Positions 11,343 to 22,907 of a DNA stretch of 64,000 nt are shown in pieces (positions within the stretch are counted from its first letter, which is position 1; each line of letters opens with the position of its first letter). The translations under genes were made by a program, and so were the position numbers. The notes under the pieces were generated by a model, which was given only the letters and a program-made list of their open reading frames with translations, was not told where the DNA came from and made no database searches. The DNA is taken from the NCBI RefSeq assembly GCF_036898095.1, contig NC_090767.1, forward strand, positions 26,194,654 through 26,258,653, given 5' to 3'. This stretch comes from Palaemon carinicauda (Eukaryota; Arthropoda; Malacostraca; Decapoda; Palaemonidae).

Positions 11343-11770
11343 AATTATCATTATTATTACTAGCTAAGCTACAACCCTAGTTGGAAAAGCATGATGCTAT
11401 AAGCCCAAGGCCTTCAACAAGAAAAAGTAGCCCAGTAAGGAAAGGAAATAGATAAACTACAAGAGAAGTAATAAACAATCAAAGTAAAATACTTTAAGAA
11501 CAGTAACAACATTAAATTAGATCTCTCATGAATAACCTATGAAAACTTCAAAACAACATAAGGAAGAGAAATAAAATAGAATAGTATGCTGGAGTGTACC
11601 CTCAAGCAAGAGAACTCTAACTCAAAATAGTGGAAGACCATGGTAAGGAGACAGTAGCACTACCCAAGACTAGAGAACAATGGTTTGATTTTGGAGTGTC
11701 CTTCACCCTAGAAGAGCTGCTTACCATGAGTAAAGAGTCTCTTCTAACTTTACAGAGTGGAAAGTATCCC
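11343..11770 (+). repeat. TTA-tailed dispersed repeat, copy 2
   Basis: It starts ATTATTATTACTAGCTAAGC and runs through CTACAACCCTAGTTGGAAAA, GTACCCTCAAGCAAGAGAAC and GGTTTGATTTTGGAGTGTCC. It aligns with the first 430 bases of the longer copy at 42961-43607 and is truncated relative to it. Confidence 0.85.
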
Positions 11771-12080
11771 GTGATTAACTAAAGCTATTGTAAACAAAGT
11801 GAGAGCCCCAAGTGGCGTATGTCAGGTTGGTAGGGTCTCCTTGCCAATAGGCAGTAACTAGCGCCACCTCGGTAAAGTTCTAAAAGTTCTGAAAGCACAT
11901 TCCTATCAAAGAAATAGGGTTTGCAGTTGTGTAGGAACAAATACTCGGTCAATTTGCATTTCATTTTGCACTTATTTAAATCATTTCTCATTTCTTACTT
12001 TTGAAAGTTCTCCAGTCTTAAGTTATAAGTAAACATCTGTTACCAAATAGACTTAAACACTTCTAAACATCGGTACTTAC

Positions 12081-12133
12081 TTTTCCTGCTCCTCGTAGTA
12101 TTCCCGTTTGTCTGCCACGCTCGTTGCGGCCAT
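12081..12133 (-). CDS. Candidate first coding exon of a host gene (unrecognised)
   Basis: On the minus strand an ATG at 12133 opens the reading MAATSVADKREYYEEQE and ends, two bases into the next codon, at a strong splice donor (GTAAGT, plus-strand 12075-12080). GC content rises locally above the surrounding AT-rich DNA. The ATG context (GCCATGGCC) is a good eukaryotic initiation context. About 100 bases of GC-richer sequence upstream (to about 12240) could be the 5' UTR. The rest of the gene would lie below 12074, across element E, or outside the window. I do not recognise the protein from 17 residues and found no second exon, so this is a hypothesis from exon signals only. Confidence 0.45.
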
Positions 12134-12253
12134 GGCTAAAGTCTCCGCTTCTGACGGCACAAGAACTTCCCCTCGGGTAAAGAATGATCTTTCCGAGGCG
12201 AGAATTTAGGAGTGCGGATAACGGAATCACTCTGGCTTAATTCTCCCTTATCT

Positions 12254-13009
12254 GGAAAGACACAATCATGAACAATAGGAATATTATCATCGGTTATTAT
12301 TTTCATAAATATTTTGTAACATTAACATGCGATGAGAAGTGCCATTTACCCTAATCTTTACTGTTATATAAGCAACACTATAATGTGTTTTCCTACCTGT
12401 AATACAATTCAGAATTACTGTATATATACATTACAGAACTGGAAAAATGAGTACTGTAATACAATATTCCTAATGATTTTAATTAAGGGCTCCTTGTTTA
12501 TTTAATGGAACTTTGGACAATTTTAACGGAAATACTTGAGGAAAACCATATTTTTCAAATTATAGAAATTTTAAAACTAGGATCTTTGAAGTTGGTTAGA
12601 ATGGACTCTGTGTAAAATTAGTAAAATTATTGATCCAGTCAGAAAATCATTTTATTTCATTCTTTACTGTCCTGATCTCAGCGACGAGAGAAGGAAAATG
12701 ATACAACTACAGAAGAGGAAAAGGAAAAGAGGAGGAAAAGAAGAAGATATTAGGAAACGTTCTGTTCAAGCTAGAAGGAATAGAGGAAGGAAAAGAACAT
12801 ATATACCAGATGTGAGAAAAAAAAGAGAGAAGAAAATAACAACTAGAATAGAGAAGACAACTAAGGAGGTGCCGATGGAAAGGCAAACCCCTCTATCCAG
12901 CAAAGAACGGAATGGATAGAAAATACTACAGGTTTTCCAGTAGTAAATAATGTGCTCCGTCCGAAACTGACGTTCATTGTTAAATTGCATAAGTAATGAC
13001 TAAAAAAAC
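12254..13009. other. AT-rich intron or intergenic DNA
   Basis: There is no clear gene. A purine-rich plus-strand stretch at 12698-12919 can be read as a Lys/Arg-rich peptide (RKRKRGGKEED near its start), but its low complexity makes chance more likely than coding. Confidence 0.5.
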
Positions 13010-13420
13010 CCTTATTTAATAAGGGAAACAGGTCCACATATAAAGAGGGAAATAGGAGCCTTTGTATATCAGCGGCCAGTTCCTCCCACGTGCATAGAAA
13101 ATGGGAATTTTCTTCCCATTTTCTAGTCGTTCGTAAGATGTGGACGTTGTACAATATAAACTGCGTTCATTTTTCTGCAGAACATCTACACGAGAACACC
13201 ACATAACCTAACCTACAAGCCATGTCCTTACCTACTTAAGGGAGGGCTAACGACCCCTGCGAACCCCCTTAATACCGTCATTATACATACACGTCGGGAA
13301 TCAAACACAAGAGCACCACATAAACCGAGGTTCCGCAACCTAACCTAACCTAGGAGCCATGTTTTTACCTACTTACCTATGGGGGAGGTTGTGACCCCCT
13401 TAGGACTCTAATATCCTCAG
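13010..13420 (+). repeat. Dispersed repeat R2, copy 1, with a partial tandem duplication
   Basis: The 13055-13290 part (TTTGTATATCAGCGGCCAG, AACCTAACCTACAAGCC, CTTACCTACTTAAGGGAGGG) matches 18330-18630 and, inverted, 17030-17330. A second partial unit follows at about 13307-13420 with the same CACCACATAA and GAGCCATGTTTTTACCTACT pattern. It contains three AACCT units, which resemble the arthropod telomere unit. Confidence 0.75.
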
Positions 13421-13534
13421 TTTATAATAATACCGAGGCATCACTAAATATCCTATTTCATAAATTGTAAATCTATCTTCATAATGTCATATTTCAAAGA
13501 TATAAAATATTTTCCTCATAAATAAAATTGATTC

Positions 13535-13765
13535 ATTATTATTATTACTAGCTAAGCTACAACCCTAGTTGGAAAATCAGGATGCTATAAGCCCTATAGG
13601 AGCTCCATCAGTGAAAAATAGCCCAGTGAGGAAAGGAAACAAGGAAAATAATAACAGACGTTTAAGAACAATAACAATAAAATAATTCTTTCGTATATAA
13701 ACTATAAAAACTTCAAAATGACGAGAGGAAAAGAAACAAGATAAAATAGTAAAAAGTCGTAACAA
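13535..13765 (+). repeat. TTA-tailed dispersed repeat, copy 3
   Basis: ATTATTATTATTACTAGCTA then AGCTACAACCCTAGTTGG, AAATAGCCCAGTGAGGAAAG and TATATAAACTATAAAAAC, as in the other copies. It is truncated before the CCCTCAAGCAAGAG block. Confidence 0.85.
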
Positions 13766-14119
13766 ATATGTACAGTTGCCTTCACTACTTCCGGTACACT
13801 TCACGACAAGCTAAGGAGACGTCAATGTGCCGTAATTAGTGACGCCAACTGTACATAGCTTAAACTAGCCTTGTTTCGACTAACATCACCAGCTCACATA
13901 TAGTAGAAGGATGTGGTCTAAATCACGATCACTTTAGACATAACAATTACATAGAATAACGTTAAAACTGACCTGTACCAGGATGTTACAGCCATGAAAT
14001 GACGTACAGGAGTTTTCCCGTTACTGTAACGATACAGGAAGTTACAGGAAAGTGACGTAATTCGTTAAAATAGGCTTCGTACCGTTATCGCATTTCGCCG
14101 AGTCACTCTGATTACTGTT

Positions 14120-14800
14120 ATTGTTTCTCAGCTGATCGCTGGCGTTCCAGCGAGTGAAACGAGCAGTGTTCTTTTTCACTATTTCTTCTAATTAATATAT
14201 ATTTTGTAATGCTTTCAATAAAATTATACATTTTAATTTATAATTAATATTAATGCTTATTTTTGGCTATCAATTTCACATATATTATGTTATTTACGCT
14301 TATCATTTTAACGAGATAAAACTGTTCTTTTTAAATAAATCTTCTAATTATTATATATTTTGATATTATTTCAATACAATTATATTTAATAACATCTAAT
14401 TAATATCATTTCTTGTTTTTAGCTATTAATTTCACTTATATTATGTTTATTTAGGCTTATTTTTAAGGGTAGAACTGATGTTCCACCGAGTTAGCAAGCA
14501 ATAAGTGTTCTTTTTAATGATTTCTTCCAATAAATATATATTTTATAATGCTTTCAATAAAATTATATATTTTAATATCTAATTAATATTAATACTTTAT
14601 TTTTATTATGAGTTTCACATATATATTGTTTATTTAAGCTTATTGTATAAGGATGGGCTTGCTTGCATTCCAGAAAGTTAACGAGCTGGAAGTGTTATTT
14701 TTAATTTCTTTCAATAGATATATTCAATTTGTGATTCTCTCAATAAACTTACATCCTATATGATCCAATTAATATATATGTTTGTTTTTATCGTCATATT
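14120..14800 (+). repeat. AT-rich tandem array, about four units of 155-185 bases
   Basis: Units start at about 14166, 14322, 14515 and 14692, each with (G/C)TGTTNTTTTT, then TTCTTCTAATTAATATATAT-like sequence, a GCTTTCAATAAAATTATA block and a TTTCACATATATTATG block. GTTCCAGCGAGTGAAACGAG-like sequence precedes several units. Divergent copies, so an old satellite-like array. Confidence 0.7.
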
Positions 14801-16296
14801 TATAGAAAATGACTTCATTAGATCATAATACTATATAACCAATATTTTTTTATTTCTGGAGACGTTTGCTGTAAAAGGATTTTTATATATGATTACTTTA
14901 GCGTTTAAAATCTATTTCATATATTATAATGAAAATTAGAAAATTTATTCTTCAATATTATTATATAAATTTTTTATAGTCCTAACTTAATACTTTATTA
15001 CGAAATTGAGTAAATATTATCAAAACCGTTTACTTTATATACATACAAAATGTTGTACATTATTTTAATAATATACAGTACAAAATGAATAAAATAGTAA
15101 TTATATGATTTTTTATATATTATACATTTATTTTATTGCTAAAAATGGAACAAAAATACTTTAAAAATATCTAAATAAGCAGTTTTTTTTATTTTTTATT
15201 CATTCCAAAAGGTGCTACCGAGATTCTTTAGTGATTCCCATAGAAAACGGAATATATTTCATTGCAAACTATTATAAATTATTTGTTAACCATTTCCTTT
15301 TAGTAAATTATTGATAATTTCGTACGTTTACCCAGCTGATAAGCTTAGAAACAATATCACAATTAATAAACAATAATAAAATAAAGAGAAATAAAATCAC
15401 AAATTAGAGGATTGTCTATTCATATCTGTTGTACATGTTATAATTATTATATGATCCTATTTCATTCATGTGCATTATAGGATCCTATTTCATTTATGTG
15501 TATTGCGTCATCTATACATTGGTGCTCATTTGTGAGAATGTAAGCAAACAGTGTTTCAGTTTGGCAGCTCATTTACTCGCTGCGTATATGGTACAGTATT
15601 ATTGTCTATAGACTTTAGCTAAACTTTATTATCTATTATATGCTAGCAGCAAATGGTTCATTAGCTAGCTGTGTATACTGTGAATTTACTAACTGACCCA
15701 TATATGCTATTAGGTGTCAGTGTAATTTCATATTGAATTTATTTTGACTGCCGATGCAAATGCCATTTTATTTCTCATCATGTTATCTTTCATTGCAGAT
15801 ATTATCATTGTCATGTGATGCCTTCCAAGTGATAATAAACATTTCATGAACAAAAAGTGAATCTTATTTACAGGTATGCTGAACTTTTACTGACAAAGAA
15901 TTTCGTATTGCTTGGGGTAGGAGGTCATATGACAATTATCTATGGAGTTAAACAGGCGTTTAACAATTCGGGGGATGGGAGGTACAGGGGAAGAAACGTT
16001 ATAACAACGTCACTGAGGGACGTCATCACTTTTGTGAATGTGTGGGTGGCTAAGATTGGCTTTAGCCTTATTTTCTTTAGTAAAAACGTTAATGAAACAT
16101 AAATGGCAATGCACAGTACTTTCCAAAATTAGGCCATTGTATGAAGCGCTCCCTGCTTTGATATCATGGAAATCCATCAGTTATTTTAGGAGTTATTAAA
16201 AAAAAAACACTACTACACGGCCTCTGGAAACGATATTAGTATTTAATTCTCCTATGTAATCTTTTCTACCATTAGCATTCACAAAATCCAGTTTTG
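14801..16296. other. AT-rich DNA without recognisable gene
   Basis: Very AT-rich, with no convincing ORF or repeat. A small open frame at 15857-16102 shows no recognisable protein. Confidence 0.6.
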
Positions 16297-16600
16297 TCAT
16301 CTCTGCTTTCTTTTCTTCTACTTTTCTTTTGATTTCATTTGTTCATTTACTTTTTACTTCTTTTTTGAGTTATATCATCTCTGCTTTCTTTTACTTTTCT
16401 TTTAATTTCATTTCCACTTTATATTTTACTTCTTTTTTGAGTTCTTTCAGTTCTTTCATCTCGTCTTTCTTCTACTTTTCTTTTAATTTCATTTCCACTT
16501 TATATTTTAATTCTTTTTTTAGTTCTTCCATCTCGGCTTTCTTCTACTTTTCTTTTAATTTCATTTGCTACTTTACTTTTTACTCCTTTTTTGAGTTCTT
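16297..16600 (+). repeat. Pyrimidine-rich minisatellite, four units of about 71-81 bases
   Basis: Units begin TCATCTCTGCTTTC (16297), TCATCTCTGCTTTC (16375), TCATCTCGTCTTTC (16456) and TCCATCTCGGCTTTC (about 16527). Each continues CTACTTTTCTTTTAATTTCA and ends TTTTTTGAGTT. It can be translated as a Ser/Phe-rich peptide, which is an effect of composition. Confidence 0.8.
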
Positions 16601-17029
16601 GCTCATGTGGACTCAGTCGGAGGAGAGCCGTTACAAAAGTCACTCTATTAATCAGCTGTTACTACTACGGTAACCCAAACATGTTCGATGTATCGCAGCC
16701 AGTTTCAATAAAATGTTTTTATCGTTTTAAGAAATATTCATGAGACAAATATACAAATATACATAAATATACAAGATGACAAAGGTTAAGATTTCAACTT
16801 TGTGGTTCGTATAGTGAAATTTGTGTTTATTTAATAATAAATAAGTCATTTAACATATTGAGTGGCTCATCCCCTAAGATTACGTTATTTGACCGTGTTT
16901 CCGTTCAGTGATGCTTTTGTGACTAAATGTGCTTTTAATTTACTCTAGTGTAATATTTTAATGGTTGTAATTGCTAGAAATATGTATTTCACAAGTTCTA
17001 TAGACTAAGTTAGGTTAAGGTAACGATTT

Positions 17030-17330
17030 GGTTGGTGCACCCCATAGGTAAATAGCTAAGGTGAGGAACCTTAAGCTGGGTAGTGTTATTGGGGGTGTAT
17101 GTATGATAGCGGCCACCTGTATTATTATGGGTAACAGAATACGGCAGTGGAAGGGGGTTGCAGGGGGCCGTTACCCCCCCCCCCCCCCCGTTAGGTAAGT
17201 AGGTAAGGACACAGCTTGTATGTTATGTTTAGGGGGGAAAAGTTTAGGTTAGTTGATGTCCATTTTTAATCAAATCGGGAGAAACTGACCGCTGATATAC
17301 AAAGGGTCCTTGTTCTTGTTTTTACTTCCA
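17030..17330 (-). repeat. Dispersed repeat R2, copy 2 (inverted)
   Basis: The reverse complement shows the R2 blocks: TTTGTATATCAGCGGTCAG near 17310, a CTTACCTACTTACCTAAC block and the poly-C run at about 17176-17190 where the other copies have GGGGG/CCCCC. Confidence 0.65.
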
Positions 17331-17914
17331 TTTTATAATGTGGTTTATCAGTCATAACTTCTAGATTATTAAAACGTCCATATTTTGAAAGAAAAACACT
17401 TTTCCCCAAGTATTCTTATGAGAACCGTTCAAAATACCGTAATATCTTTATTAATATACTGTATCATACTACAGTTATATATTCTATACCGGTTTTTAGG
17501 GGTCAATGTAGTTCGTTGGGACAGGGTAAGATGAGAGTACGGGAGTCTAAGGATACGGCTCGTAGGGTAGGTTAGGTAGGAAACATGCGGTTAGGTGATA
17601 TTCTTGTGTCTGTAAAATGTGGTTTTTCACTCTGTCCCAACAAACTACAAAGGCCGTTGGTAGATTATCTCTCACCAAGTCGGCTGTCTAATTTTAAGTC
17701 TGGTTTGGGGTAGTGAGGTGTCTGCTCACAATCATTGATGACTTTGTAAGGTTAGTGAGTTATACTGTGAGTGAATAAAGACTAGATATCCTAGGTTAGG
17801 TTAGGGTGAATGATAGGAGATTTTGATGGTTACTTATAGTGGTATCGGTAAGTATTTACATTTAATTGTGGCAAATAGCTATCGAATTTGCTTTTTGTTT
17901 TACCTCATTAGGGT

Positions 17915-18100
17915 GATTATTTATCCGTGCACCAGCACTGGTAATTGTAAACCTTAATGTTGAACTATTATGTTCCATCACGGTAATTGTTTACTTGTGC
18001 ACCATCCCTAATAAATGTACACCTTAATATGGAATTATTCTTCAATTACGGTAATTGTATACCCGTGCACCTCCAATAGTAAATGTTGAACCTTCCATTA
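17915..18100 (+). repeat. Short tandem array, about three units of about 70 bases
   Basis: CGTGCACCAGCACTGGTAAT, TTGTGCACCATCCCTAATAA and CGTGCACCTCCAATAGTAAA each start a unit with an inner CCTTAATNTTGAA and an ACGGTAATTGT block. Confidence 0.65.
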
Positions 18101-18329
18101 CTGCAAATCTAGGATTCCCTACCCCCACTCATATGCCACCCTCACACAAGCTATTAACAATTTATTAACGATGTTTTTATGCCCAGTAGAACTTGAGAAC
18201 TAATCCTGTTTTGATTTTTACTGTTTTCAGGTTTTGGTACTTTTGAAATTACTGGTAGAATAGAGAGATGCAATGGATTTTACTAATATCTATATTTTCC
18301 ATCCTTTGAAGAAAAATATAAAATCGGAA

Positions 18330-18630
18330 ATAATTTAAGGAGCCTTTGTAGATCAGCGGCCAGGTTCTCCTGCATGCATAGAAAACAGGAATTTCTTCTC
18401 ATTTTCTGGCCATTCATAAGACAAGGCCGCTGTGCTACAAAAACTGTCTGTTGTTCAGCAAAACCTCGACTTAAACACCCCTACTTAACCTACAAGTCGT
18501 GTCCCTACCTAATGGCAGCTAACGCCTCTTTGGGAACCCCCTTACGTTGCCATGTTCTTAGTCATACCTGATGGGGGGAGTGGGGGGACGGGACTAACAC
18601 CCCATCTGTGACCCTCCTTACTCTGCTCTA
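18330..18630 (+). repeat. Dispersed repeat R2, copy 3
   Basis: GGAGCCTTTGTAGATCAGCG, GCATGCATAGAAAACAGG, CTCATTTTCTGGCCATTC and CTACAAGTCGTGTCCCTACC match the copy at 13055-13290 with moderate divergence. Confidence 0.75.
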
Positions 18631-19079
18631 TTTTTAGTCAGCTGTCATCATGCATACATTTGCCTGCAATCATACTAAGACCCCCAATTTAAAAAAGAAA
18701 AATTGATAGATATTCATCAGGCTTCTAAACCCCAAGGCAACCTCTTGCCTAGAAAATTGAGACACTGTGTTCATACATATGATACGTCATAGTCTTTTTT
18801 CACTGGCAACAGACTACATCCGTCAGTAGATGATTTTTTTTATAAAATGCATAGACATTATTTTGTACAGTACTTCAGAGCACATTGATACCAATGTGGC
18901 TTCGGTAAAAACCAAAGGCAAGACGTATTCATGGAGGTCACCTCTAATGCCCAAAAAATATTTGCCCATATATGGACATTGACACAGTTGGAGTGTCCCA
19001 TCTTGGACAGACTGGCAGCATACACTTTTGAGAGGTGAATATCCCTTTCAATCAACAGCTCTATCTGCTATTGCAGTAC

Positions 19080-20480
19080 ACCCTGTAGCCTTGGCATAAG
19101 ATGCTGGATCATCTGTCAACCTTGGGACGTCTTGTTCCGAATGGTCGTCTCCACCTGCACAAGACAGCCTCCCTCCTCCGTCATTAGTTCTGATAGGGGA
19201 GGATTTCAGACTACAGTACCTGGTATGGTGGGTGGGTGAGACAATGTCGATGCCATATCAACATGTCGGAACATTGAGCAACTCTCCTCGCGTTCCAGCG
19301 CTCTGGCACTCGGTTGTGCCGATGGACGGCAACTCCACCGGAGGGGCAATAGGCCCTGTTATCAAAAAAGCAGTACAATATCTCTCAGCTTTGCCAGTTA
19401 GCAACAGAAATTCCTGGGTGGGCGGTGCTGAACTCTCATCTCTCTGACGGCCTGCTCTATTCCAAGCAAAGAAGAACATTGTGACGGCCAAGCTGAAGAG
19501 GGAGATGCAGATCATTGGATCAAAATGATCTCCACATCCTCAGGATCCTGACTTTATGGAATTCCACAGCAATTGACCTGTTGACAAGAGCTCTAAATTG
19601 GAAGCAACAGATATATAGTACTGCTGATTGGGACCAGACCCTGACTGAGGCTTTCCTCCGTCAGGAATCTTACCCTCAAAAACTTTTTTTCTTTTCCTTA
19701 TACTGTAATCCTCGAAACAGATTAGAGAACTTCCCGTTTGCACTTTTAGCTTCGCTCATGTTGAATGCCGGAGATAGGTCTTGTCCTCCTTCTACCCGGA
19801 GGTTGAAGCTGAATCCCAGAATCCGTCAGTTCCCAGTTCCAGGTCTTCTTTGCTTCAGGTCATGAGTCTTGGAACAATAACCGACAATTCTGATCAGCTG
19901 CTCCTGTGTCCTTTGGAGGCCCACTAAAGTGCTACTTTAAACAGACACTGATAAATCCATGGCACTTGCAATGTCACCATCACAGGGAGAGTAAAGGTGA
20001 CTAAATACAATCTCCCCTTGGCTAAGAAAATTTAATGACTGTACAGTACTCGAGGCTCTTTTCTGCAACAGGTGTAGGAGGAGATGATGATGATAACAAC
20101 TCATTCATCACCCTCACTTTCTGCCCAAAGGAAAACACGGGTTAAAATTCATGTTGTCAGAGGAGTCAGCACGACCATGGCATTCTTTGAGAACGACAGA
20201 CCACGTTTACGGCCCATTATCTGCAGTAATTAACCAATAGGGCCCTAGACGTCTTTGCGCTGGGATTTGTAGTAGCTACACGGTTGGTGGTACAGCTGCC
20301 CAGGCTCCTCTCACAGGACCATGAGCATCGGATTTGGGGTGGAGGTTACTTGGTACACTTGGATGAAAGGGAAGGTTGACTGGTCCTTTCCTTTCCTTTC
20401 ATCCTCTCCTCTCTTTGGGCACAGCATTGGAAACCCTGTCAGCTGGAATCGATTCTCTTGAAGGTAAACCCCACTTAGCC
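19080..20480 (+). mobile_element. DIRS-like relic G (RT end to recombinase), strongly decayed
   Basis: The plus strand carries short matches to element B in the correct order. At about 19100 LGRLVPNGRLHL corresponds to LARLVPNGRLRM of the B RT. At about 19530 LTLWNSTAIDL corresponds to LTLWGSPTVDL at the start of the methyltransferase-like tail. At about 19880 ITDNSDQLLLCPLEAH corresponds to ITDDPDHLLLCPVRSL of the B recombinase. Non-coding 3' sequence similar to B (CTTTCATCCTCTCCTCTCTT) follows at about 20390. Stops and frameshifts are frequent. ITRs and ICR were not recognised, and the limits are approximate. Confidence 0.7.
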
Positions 20481-20563
20481 TGCAGCTGTTCTATTATATA
20501 GACTAGAAGTGTCATTTCACACACTCCTTACGAGGGGGAGTATGTTGTAACCAGGCAAACCCA

Positions 20564-20587
20564 TTGATATATATATATATATATATG
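20564..20587. repeat. AT dinucleotide microsatellite
   Basis: A run of about 11 AT units. Confidence 0.9.
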
Positions 20588-21335
20588 CCTCAAGATTAAT
20601 ACACACAGATATTCCGCTCCGCACCCTGTATTGCACCTGTGCACGAGGTGTAAAGAACCTTAACTCTGCACTGCTCATAAGGTCCTGTGTTTTGGTAACC
20701 CAGGATAAGTAGCCATCCAGTTTCAATATGGTCTTCTCCTCACCTAAAGATGAATCTCCTACGTAGCGAAAGCTTGAGATGTTTTGCATTTTTTCTGACC
20801 AAACGAACCCGAGTCCTTTACTTGTACTCTCCCGCCATCACCTACCTACTAGAAGTCCCGGCTGCAATCAGAGTGAGTTCTCAGTGAGCAAGCAGAACCT
20901 GCTTACAGCTGGGTAACTATTATAAAAGATTAATACTTCAGCTTCGTTGATAATCCATCCTATGTAAAGAACTCAAGTTTCTGTAGGAAGGAAAACTACA
21001 AATTATTTTCAAATTCATCATATATTAATTAATATGCACAATATGTACATTAGGAAGATGAATACTTTATATGTGTAGTTTAGATCAAATCAAAACCTTC
21101 GGGTCAGCCTCGAGTGATTTAAGAATTTTAATGCTGTGGTATCATTAAATTGTTTTATTATTATTGAATCATTACTGTATTATGTTTTACCTAGAGTCAA
21201 GTTATTTCTAATCTAAATTTTGTCAAAATGTTTCTAAAGGACAGTACATAGATGAGCTTGTAAGTGGGTAGCACCAACAGTACATACTTGCAGCCAATGT
21301 TTTGGTGTTGAACAGGCTGACATAAATCTCTTTTT

Positions 21336-21530
21336 ATAGTTTATGAAAGTTCTATTTTAATGTTGTTACTGTTCTTAAAGGTATTTTAATGGTTCATTAT
21401 TTCTCTTGTAATTTATCCATTTCCTTATTTCCTTTCCTCACGGGGCTAATTTTACCTGTTGGAGCCTTTATAGTTGTAGCATCCTGCTTTTCTATCTAGT
21501 GTTGTAGCTCAGCTAATAATAATAATGATA
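21336..21530 (-). repeat. TTA-tailed dispersed repeat, copy 4 (inverted)
   Basis: On the plus strand it ends GTTGTAGCTCAGCTAATAAT. The reverse complement gives the usual TTATTAGCTGAGCTACAACA start and the GGGCTAATTTTACCTGTTGG block in inverse. Confidence 0.8.
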
Positions 21531-21659
21531 ATAGTTACCTCTTTTCCTTCTCATTGCTTAACATGTTAGATTTGACCCCCCGGTTTCCCTCCACTCTTTT
21601 CTTATGTTGAATGGCCTTCATAGCCCTGACAGCTTATGATTTTACCATTTTCTTGGCAG

Positions 21660-21816
21660 GAAAAAGGAGGAAGAGGATGCCAGTCTCTCCATCACCGGCC
21701 CGGCGGATTTGCCCGAGGAGGACCTGGCCGGGAGCGACGACAAACAGGAGAGCGACGACGAGAGAGCGCACAGCAACCTCATTCATGACATGGGGGAAGT
21801 TGAGCAAGAAGAAGAG
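21660..21816 (+). CDS. Candidate host exon 1 of the set (acidic, unrecognised protein)
   Basis: The segment is bounded by a good acceptor (a TTTTACCATTTTCTTGGCAG tract) and a donor (GAG then GTGATT). One frame is open and looks coding: KKEEEDASLSITGPADLPEE followed by DLAGSDDKQESDDERAHSN, with third positions mostly G or C in an otherwise AT-rich area. It is strongly acidic and probably disordered, as in a cytoplasmic tail or linker. It starts one base into a codon and ends on a codon boundary, which matches the next exon. I do not recognise the protein. Earlier exons were not found. Confidence 0.6.
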
Positions 21817-22249
21817 GTGATTGTCAGTTTCTTTTGCGTTTTTGAAAGGACGTGTTACCATCGTGGGGCTGTTACTTGATGGGAAATACGAATATTGGTA
21901 GCTTGTGGATTTGAAAACTGAGATGGTCCTCAACTCGCAAACCTTCAGAGATACCACCACAAATCCAACTGAAATCCTATCCATAGTTCATAATGAAACA
22001 CTTTTAATAAAACATCATTTTATAATTCAATGCAAGATGACATTTGCAATATGAAACGCGTCTATTTGTTGTCTTTTGCAACTGAAAATGTTTAAAAATT
22101 TGACTTGCAAACAGCTTCTTATACCTTATATAGTTTGTCAGTTGAGCACATTCATATGTGTTGGAGTTAGATATTAAAGCTTTATTTCAATGTCAAAATA
22201 TACAAGTCTCATTTATGTTGGTTCCATTTTCTATTCATCTCATATCCAG

Positions 22250-22412
22250 AATGGGGGCAGCACCTCGAAGCGTCCGCTTCTCGACCAGGGAAGGCACCGC
22301 CCAAGTAAAGACGGGGGACATTCTAAAACGTATCAGTTTGCCAGAGTTGGAAAAAGCCATCCGCAAGGTTCATATGTTGGCTACGCCTTTAGAGATAGTT
22401 ACTGTGAAGAGG
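22250..22412 (+). CDS. Candidate host exon 2 of the set
   Basis: The acceptor is TATTCATCTCATATCCAG and the donor is GAGG then GTGAGT. In the phase set by the preceding exon the reading is open: NGGSTSKRPLLDQGRHRPSK, ending SYVGYAFRDSYCEE. It leaves one base for the next exon. A second frame, containing LPELEKAIRKVHMLATPLEI, is also open and could be chained with the exon at 56117, but it requires an unlikely arginine-rich reading of the first exon. The next compatible exon is 33.7 kb downstream, beyond elements B, A, D and C. Confidence 0.55.
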
Positions 22413-22600
22413 GTGAGTCATTTTATATTTACTTTGAAGGAAACTTTCTTACGAAGTATACCTTTGTCATCGGTACAACGTTTGCGAGAAATCGTCCATA
22501 ATTACAGAAAGACTCCTATGAGTTGGTTTGGATTTGGCTTGGAAATAATATACCGTTGCTGTCATATTGTTTTGAAATTTTTCATTTTCTTTATTTTCCA

Positions 22601-22790
22601 TTGTTCCGTAACCGAAATACAAATCATGCTATTTACATAGGGTATTACTTTCGGCGTAGCTGAAATGACGAGAAATTAGATTTTTAACGAGGGTTAACTA
22701 CCCCCACGCTAGTTAGCAGGGGTAATGAAGGGGTAGCTTGCTACCCCTCCCCCCCCCACACACTGGTGAGTTGTCTCACTTCACTTTTGG
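22601..22790 (+). repeat. Element B left inverted terminal repeat
   Basis: Inverse match to 30208-30420: TTTAACGAGGGTTAACTACC, a CTAGTTAG palindrome core, GGGGTAGCTTGCTACCCCTC and TTGTCTCACTTCAC at the inner edge. Confidence 0.9.
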
Positions 22791-22907
22791 CTCGGACGAT
22801 GTACAGACGTTTCTGTCTTCGTCCTCGTTGTTGACAGCCTTAATTTGCTTTTTGCCTTTTCTAGATTCTGTGTGTTTTGGAAGTTGGCCTCGGCCATTAT
22901 CATCGCT

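Noticed and set aside
12698..12919. Lys/Arg-rich ORF of 73 codons
   Set aside because: Purine-rich low complexity with no conserved motif; not enough to call a gene.
13338..13356. Interstitial telomere array
   Set aside because: Only three AACCT units within a dispersed repeat; too short to be called telomeric.
16329..16673. Phe/Ser-rich ORF of 114 codons
   Set aside because: It is produced by a pyrimidine-rich minisatellite.
22158..22640. Alternative frame through host exon 2 (LPELEKAIRKVHM)
   Set aside because: It can be phased with the other exons only by using an arginine-rich off-frame reading of the acidic exon 1 and leads to a stop at the 58325 segment. Kept as an alternative in the exon entry.
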